A stretch of 19,224 nt of DNA from Actinomycetota bacterium (GTDB lineage Bacteria > Actinomycetota > Thermoleophilia > Miltoncostaeales > Miltoncostaeaceae). The stretch is taken from NCBI GenBank assembly GCA_947475125.1, contig CANJMX010000011.1:1-19224 (forward strand), in the 5' to 3' direction. Below, piece after piece: positions 14,865-19,224 of this stretch. A program made the position numbers and the translations under genes. The notes beneath the pieces are model-generated. The model worked only from the letters and a program-made list of their open reading frames with translations. It had not been told where the DNA came from and ran no database searches. The stretch's first letter is position 1. Each line of letters starts with the position of its first letter.

Positions 14865-17161
14865 CAGGCCCCCACTTCCTGCGCCACCGGTGCGGAGATG
14901 ACGGCGCACACCGGCCCGCGATCGGCCGGCAGAAGGGTGGCTGCCATGCTGGCCGGGTCACCCAGCACCAGATATGCGCCGGCCTCGTGCAGGCGGTGAT
15001 CCTCCACGAGGGGCAGTAGCACCGAGGCAAACGGAGTGGTCACCCGCACGTGTGTCGATCCGCTCACACCCAGGCGATCGGCCTCGGCGGGGCAGAGCCC
15101 CAGATGGGTCTCTTCGCGCACGCAGTCGAGAGCGTCGCTGCGGTGGGCGGTGGCATCACCAAACACCGGCGTGGACACCACCAGCGCCAACCCCTCGCCC
15201 TCGGCCCGGCGCGCGGGAGCGGCGGGTCCTCCCGTGCCGGCGGCGATGGGGGCGCCCAGCAGCCCGAGGTCAGTGCAGGTGAGGCCGGAGAATGCGGGGA
15301 ACCGCTTGGCCATGCGATCGAATGCCTGCGCTGCGGTGCGGTCGGGAAGCGGCTGGCCCATGCGGTGGCTCAGGCCCACCAGCACCTCCCATGCGGCGGC
15401 AGCACCTTCAGGCCCGATCGCGCCGGGGCGCAGGCGCTGGGCCCGGCCGGCCATGCTCACCAGGGTGCCCGCCTCCTCAAGCCCGTACAGCACGGGGATG
15501 GCGATGGCGGCGAGATCGACGATGGGGCTGCGGTGGGTGCTGAGCGCAATGACCGTGGGCACCTGGTTGAGCGCCGCTGCCCAGCGGGTGCCACCCGGGC
15601 CGGTGGTGGGGTCGGCCTTCACCGTGATGAGCACATCAACCTCACCCGCCTCGATCTGCTCGAGCACGCCGGTGGCCGGGATTCCGAGCGCCCTCAGGCC
15701 GGGCCCCGAGACGTCGGCGGCCAGTTCAATGGCGCGTGCCCCCGGGGTGGATGCCACAAGGCGGGCGAGTGCGTCGGCGGCGACCGGTTCGGCGGCCAGG
15801 TCGCACTCGTCCCACAGCACGATGGCGCGCGACGAGCCCAGCAGGCGCTCGGCCACCACGTCCATGGCGTCGCCCAGACGACCCGGCACGGTGCGAAGTG
15901 CTTCCGCAGTGTTTCCGTCGAGCGCGGTGGGCCGTGGGCCCACCATGGCCACGCGGGCACCATTACGGCGGGCCTTGCGAAGCCGCAGCTCGGTGACCGG
16001 CTGCTGTGACGACGGGTCGCCGCCCACCATCACGATCACGTCGGCGCCGTCCATGTCGTGCATCTGGGCGCCGGGCAGGGCGCGAAGCGGGCCGAGCCCG
16101 TCGTCGGACACCCCAAGGCGCGCAACCGGCGCGTCATCCAGAAGGTGGCTCAGTTCAAGCGCCAGAAAGCCATCCTCAACCGTGACGGGGGTGCCCAGCA
16201 GGAATGCCACCCGGATGCCGGAACGACGCAGGATGGCGCCGGCGTCACCCACCGCGCGCTCGATGCGCACGTGCCGGCGCCCCACCTGATCAACGATCTC
16301 GGGCATCACCAGGCGATCGCCGGCGGTGAGCGCCGGAAATGCCCAGCGGCCGCGATCGCAGATCCAGCCCTCTTCAACCGCCATGTTGGGATCGGGGCGG
16401 CCGGTCACGCGCTTGATCTCGCCGTCGCGCTCGGTGATCTCCAGGTTGCAGCCCACCGAGCAGCCCGCACAGATGGATGGTGCGTTCTTGATGTCCCATG
16501 GCCGGCTGACGAACCGGTACGGATTGCTGGTGAGTGCGCCCACCGGGCACAGATCGATGGTGTTGCCGGTGAAGCGGCCCTCGTACGGCTCGCCGCTGAA
16601 GGTGGCGATCTCGGTGGAGTCACCACGCTCATGGAAGGTGAGCTGGCCGTCCTCCGCCACGTCCTCGCTGAATCGCACGCAGCGGAAACAGGCGATGCAG
16701 CGCTCGCGGTCGAGCGCCACCAGGGGCGAGAGGTCGAGCGGCTTGGGGAAGTGGTTCTTGGGCTCGAGGATGCGGGTCTCACCCGGGCCGAACTGGAAGG
16801 TGCGGTCCTGCAGCGGGCACTCGCCGCCCTTGTCGCACACCGGGCAGTCGAGCGGGTGATTGGCCAGCAGCAGCTCCAGCACGCCATTCTGGGCGTCCTT
16901 CACCTGGTCGCTGGTGGTGTTCACCACCATGTCGCGCGCCACCGGGGTGGAGCAGGCCGTCTGCAGGCCGCGCATGCCCTCCACCTCAACCAGGCACATT
17001 CGGCAGGCGCCGATGGGCTTGCCGAGGCGCGGCTCGTAACAGAAGACCGGGATCTCGACGCCGACCGCCTTGGCGGCATCAACCAGCATCGCGCCCTTAC
17101 GCGCCTCCACGGCCTGGCCGTTGATGGTGATGATCACCGGGGCCTCGTCAGGCTCAGACAT
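14864..17161 (-). CDS. nuoG: NADH-quinone oxidoreductase subunit G
   Basis: Largest peripheral-arm subunit, 765 residues, carrying several Fe-S clusters between NuoE/F and NuoI. Visible ligands are [2Fe-2S] N1b at C41, C53, C56, C70; the His-Cys3 cluster N5 at H102, C106, C109, C115; and N4 at C155, C158, C161, C205. A fourth set, C231-x2-C234-x3-C238 and C268, matches the off-path cluster N7 that only some bacteria keep. The rest (about 275-765) is a molybdopterin-oxidoreductase-like fold without visible catalytic cofactor residues. The length is close to Thermus Nqo3 and shorter than E. coli NuoG. The start ATG 17161 overlaps nuoF by 8 bases. Confidence 0.97.
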   Translation of the reverse strand: MSEPDEAPVIITINGQAVEARKGAMLVDAAKAVGVEIPVFCYEPRLGKPIGACRMCLVEVEGMRGLQTACSTPVARDMVVNTTSDQVKDAQNGVLELLLANHPLDCPVCDKGGECPLQDRTFQFGPGETRILEPKNHFPKPLDLSPLVALDRERCIACFRCVRFSEDVAEDGQLTFHERGDSTEIATFSGEPYEGRFTGNTIDLCPVGALTSNPYRFVSRPWDIKNAPSICAGCSVGCNLEITERDGEIKRVTGRPDPNMAVEEGWICDRGRWAFPALTAGDRLVMPEIVDQVGRRHVRIERAVGDAGAILRRSGIRVAFLLGTPVTVEDGFLALELSHLLDDAPVARLGVSDDGLGPLRALPGAQMHDMDGADVIVMVGGDPSSQQPVTELRLRKARRNGARVAMVGPRPTALDGNTAEALRTVPGRLGDAMDVVAERLLGSSRAIVLWDECDLAAEPVAADALARLVASTPGARAIELAADVSGPGLRALGIPATGVLEQIEAGEVDVLITVKADPTTGPGGTRWAAALNQVPTVIALSTHRSPIVDLAAIAIPVLYGLEEAGTLVSMAGRAQRLRPGAIGPEGAAAAWEVLVGLSHRMGQPLPDRTAAQAFDRMAKRFPAFSGLTCTDLGLLGAPIAAGTGGPAAPARRAEGEGLALVVSTPVFGDATAHRSDALDCVREETHLGLCPAEADRLGVSGSTHVRVTTPFASVLLPLVEDHRLHEAGAYLVLGDPASMAATLLPADRGPVCAVISAPVAQEVGA

Positions 17162-18446
17162 TGATGACCCCCATCGGCTCGGGCACGGGCGACCCGCCCT
17201 GCTCGATCACCTGTACGAAGTCGTCGCGAAACAACTCGAGCGCGCTCTGCACCGGTGCCACGGCGCCGTCGGCCAGCGCACACAGCGTGCGGCCCGAGAT
17301 GCGTCCGAACAGCGACTCGAGCATGGCGAGGTCCTCAAGGCGCCCGTCGCCGTGCACGATGCGGCCCAGAATCTTCTCGAGCCAGCCGGTGCCCTCACGG
17401 CAGGGCGTGCACTTGCCGCAGCTCTCGTGGCGGTAGAAGTGCGCCAGGCGCCAGGAGGCCCGCACGATGCAGCCGGAGTCGTCCATCACGATGCAGCCGC
17501 CGGATCCCAGAAAGGTGCCCGCGCCGGCGAGCGACTCGTAGTCGAGCGGTGTGTCGAGGTGCTCGGCGGTGAGCACGGGCACGCTTGATCCACCCGGCCA
17601 GCAGGCCTTGAACTCGCGTCCGTCACGCAGCCCGCCGGCGAGGTCGAAGATGAGCTCGCGCAGTGTGGTCTCGCCCATCACGATCTCGTAGTTGCCGGGC
17701 TTCAGTACATGCCCCGACACAGAGAAGATCTTTGTACCCGGGCTCTTCTCGGGTCCAATGGCGGCGTACCAGTCGGCACCCCGGTGCATGATGGGCGGCA
17801 ATGCCGCGAGGGTCTCGACATTGTTGATGAGGGTGGGGCAGCCGTACAGCCCGGCCACGGCAGGGAATGGCGGCTTGAGTCGGGGCTGTCCGCGCTTGCC
17901 CTCGAGGCTCTCGAGCAGCGCGGTCTCCTCGCCACAGATGTAGGCACCCGCACCGCGGTACAGCGCGATGTCAAATGGCGCGCCGGGGCCAAAGGCATCG
18001 GGGCCCAGGCGCCCGGCCTCGCGGCACTCCGTGATGGCGCGGCGGAGCACCTCGGCCTGATGGCCGTACTCGCCGCGCACGTAGATGTATGCCCGCTCGC
18101 AGCCCACGCCATACGACGCGATGGCCACGCCCTCAATGAGCTGGAAGGGGTTCTTGTCGAGAATCTCTCGGTCCTTGAAGGTGCCGGGCTCGCTCTCGTC
18201 GGCGTTGCACACCACGTAGGTGGGCCTGCCGGAGTCCTTGGGGAGAAACGACGCCTTGCGACCCATGGGAAAGCCGGCCCCGCCGCGGCCGCGAAGGCCC
18301 GAGCGCTGGAATGCGTACAGGGCATCATCGGGGCTCATCTCGAGGGTGGCCTTGAGGCCATTCCAGCCACCCGCACGCTCGTAGCCGCTCAGCGTGAGGA
18401 GGTCCTGGAACTCGCGATGGCGATAGACGGAGTTGAGCTGGGGCAT
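17154..18446 (-). CDS. nuoF: NADH-quinone oxidoreductase subunit F (NADH/FMN site)
   Basis: Binds NADH and FMN and starts electron transfer in complex I. The 430-residue product shows the FMN loop GRGGAGFPMGRK (53-64), CNADESEPGTFKDR (80-93), the nucleotide-binding GAGAYICGEETALLESLEG (165-183), an SLBB-like region (about 240-320) and the [4Fe-4S] N3 ligands C343, C346, C349 (ESCGKCTPCREG) and C389. Length and order match the family closely. The start ATG 18446 lies 10 bases after the nuoE stop with a GGCGG-type ribosome site; the frame is open further upstream only over nuoE. Confidence 0.98.
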   Translation of the reverse strand: MPQLNSVYRHREFQDLLTLSGYERAGGWNGLKATLEMSPDDALYAFQRSGLRGRGGAGFPMGRKASFLPKDSGRPTYVVCNADESEPGTFKDREILDKNPFQLIEGVAIASYGVGCERAYIYVRGEYGHQAEVLRRAITECREAGRLGPDAFGPGAPFDIALYRGAGAYICGEETALLESLEGKRGQPRLKPPFPAVAGLYGCPTLINNVETLAALPPIMHRGADWYAAIGPEKSPGTKIFSVSGHVLKPGNYEIVMGETTLRELIFDLAGGLRDGREFKACWPGGSSVPVLTAEHLDTPLDYESLAGAGTFLGSGGCIVMDDSGCIVRASWRLAHFYRHESCGKCTPCREGTGWLEKILGRIVHGDGRLEDLAMLESLFGRISGRTLCALADGAVAPVQSALELFRDDFVQVIEQGGSPVPEPMGVINV

Positions 18447-18456
18447 CGTCAGCCGC

Positions 18457-18954
18457 CTACCGGTCGTACCGGGTCGGGGCGCCGTCGGCGCGGAGCGCCC
18501 CGATGATGGCGTCGGCATCGTCGTGCGTGAGCGGTCCCTGCTGATCGTCGGAGTCAACCTGCAGACACGGCGCCCGGTCGCAGGCACCCAGGCACTCGGC
18601 GCGCTGCAGGGTGAACATGCCGTCGGCGCTGGTGCCCTCGCCATTGGTACCGATGTTCGCGGCCACGTGGGCCAGGAGTTCGTCCGATCCACGAAGCATG
18701 CACGAGAGCGTCGTGCACACCGAGATGACCCTGCGACCCACCGGCTCGGTGTACAGCCGGTCGTAGAACGACGCCACGCTCTCCACGTATGCCTGCGAGT
18801 ACCCGGTGGCCTCGGCCACGGCCGCCATGGCCTCGGGTGGCAGCCAGCCCTGCTCCTCCTGGGCAAATCGGAGTGCCGGCAGAATGAGCGACCGCTGGTC
18901 GGGGAACTCATGACGGATGGGCGCGAGGAACTCGCTGATCTCGTGGGCGGTCAT
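18457..18954 (-). CDS. nuoE: NADH-quinone oxidoreductase subunit E
   Basis: Peripheral-arm subunit with a thioredoxin-like [2Fe-2S] domain (cluster N1a) that pairs with NuoF. The 165-residue product has an N-terminal helical bundle (RSLILPALRFAQEEQGWLP, then VASFYDRLYTEPVG) and the ligands C80, C85, C121 and C125 (SVCTTLSCMLRG and ECLGACDRAP). The start ATG 18954 overlaps the nuoD stop by ATGA (18951-18954). The gene ends 10 bases before nuoF. Length and motif spacing are standard. Confidence 0.97.
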   Translation of the reverse strand: MTAHEISEFLAPIRHEFPDQRSLILPALRFAQEEQGWLPPEAMAAVAEATGYSQAYVESVASFYDRLYTEPVGRRVISVCTTLSCMLRGSDELLAHVAANIGTNGEGTSADGMFTLQRAECLGACDRAPCLQVDSDDQQGPLTHDDADAIIGALRADGAPTRYDR

Positions 18955-19224
18955 CGGTCGACACCACCCATCACCGGGTCGAGTGATGCGATGACGGCGA
19001 TGAGGTCGGCCAGGTACCCGCCCTTGGCCAGCGGCCGCAGCGCCTGCAGGTTGACGAACGAGGGGTCCCGCATGTGCACGCGATACGGCTTGGGCCCGCC
19101 GTCGCTCACCACGTAGCAACCCATCTCGCCGCGGGGGCTCTCGATGGTGGCGTAGGCCTCACCCGCCGGCACCTTGAAGCCCTCGGTCACCAGCTTGAAG
19201 TGGTGGATGAGCGCCTCCATCGAG
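18951..19224 (-). CDS. nuoD: NADH-quinone oxidoreductase subunit D, C-terminal part
   Basis: Only the last 90 residues of the 49-kDa homologue are in the window; the gene enters from the right edge. The tail has the family's SMEALIHHFKLVTEGF segment, PAGEAYATIESPRGEMGCYV, RVHMRDPSFVNLQAL and the terminal GGVDR, which closely follow NuoD from other bacteria. NuoD together with NuoB and NuoH forms the quinone-reduction site. Its TGA overlaps the nuoE ATG. nuoA, B and C are expected further upstream on the minus strand, outside the window. Confidence 0.97.
   Translation of the reverse strand, partial: SMEALIHHFKLVTEGFKVPAGEAYATIESPRGEMGCYVVSDGGPKPYRVHMRDPSFVNLQALRPLAKGGYLADLIAVIASLDPVMGGVDR

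Noticed and set aside
1..19224. Mobile elements, CRISPR arrays, tRNA or rRNA genes, phage or defence genes
   Set aside because: No repeats with regular spacers, no transposase or recombinase motifs and no tRNA-like arms were recognised; base composition looks even throughout.

Overview
This is a high-GC window that looks chromosomal and suggests an Actinomycetota genome. A Thermoleophilia-like lineage is my guess; the sequence does not prove it. The reasons are an isoleucyl-tRNA synthetase that ends without a C-terminal zinc finger, a DUF4395-type membrane protein, a stand-alone trehalose-phosphatase, a membrane-anchored L,D-transpeptidase, frequent GTG/TTG starts, and very tight packing with ATGA and TGATG junctions. 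I saw no insertion sequence, CRISPR array, tRNA or rRNA. No stretch over 300 bases lacks a gene; the longest gap is 4755-4874.

Left part (1-7152). The 3' two thirds of ileS run rightward, followed 13 bases later by a membrane protein that fuses DUF4395 to a thioredoxin-like domain. Facing them on the minus strand is a group that reads otsB (trehalose-6-phosphate phosphatase), then an L,D-transpeptidase with Ig-like and peptidoglycan-binding domains, then a thioredoxin, then an unknown 90-residue protein. The last three form a tight operon, with a candidate disulfide-stress type ECF promoter before the transpeptidase. Head-to-head with otsB, with starts almost touching, are two overlapping half-size TSUP (TauE/SafE) transporter genes and then a TetR-family regulator.

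Right part (7180-19224). The minus strand carries respiratory complex I genes in the order nuoD (partial) E F G H I, a cupin gene, then J K L M N. No junction has more than 10 bases between genes and most genes overlap. Together the products would oxidise NADH (E, F, G), pass electrons along Fe-S clusters (G, I) to quinone (D, H) and pump protons (H, J, K, L, M, N). nuoA-C and the promoter lie beyond the right edge.

The most unusual points are: a canonical-motif cupin translationally coupled on both sides inside the nuo operon; a NuoL in which the TM5 glutamate of the antiporter-like fold reads as glycine although its lysines are kept; the DUF4395-thioredoxin fusion with two CxxC motifs; the split TSUP pair; and a GGAAC-N18-GTT element ahead of the transpeptidase-thioredoxin operon.
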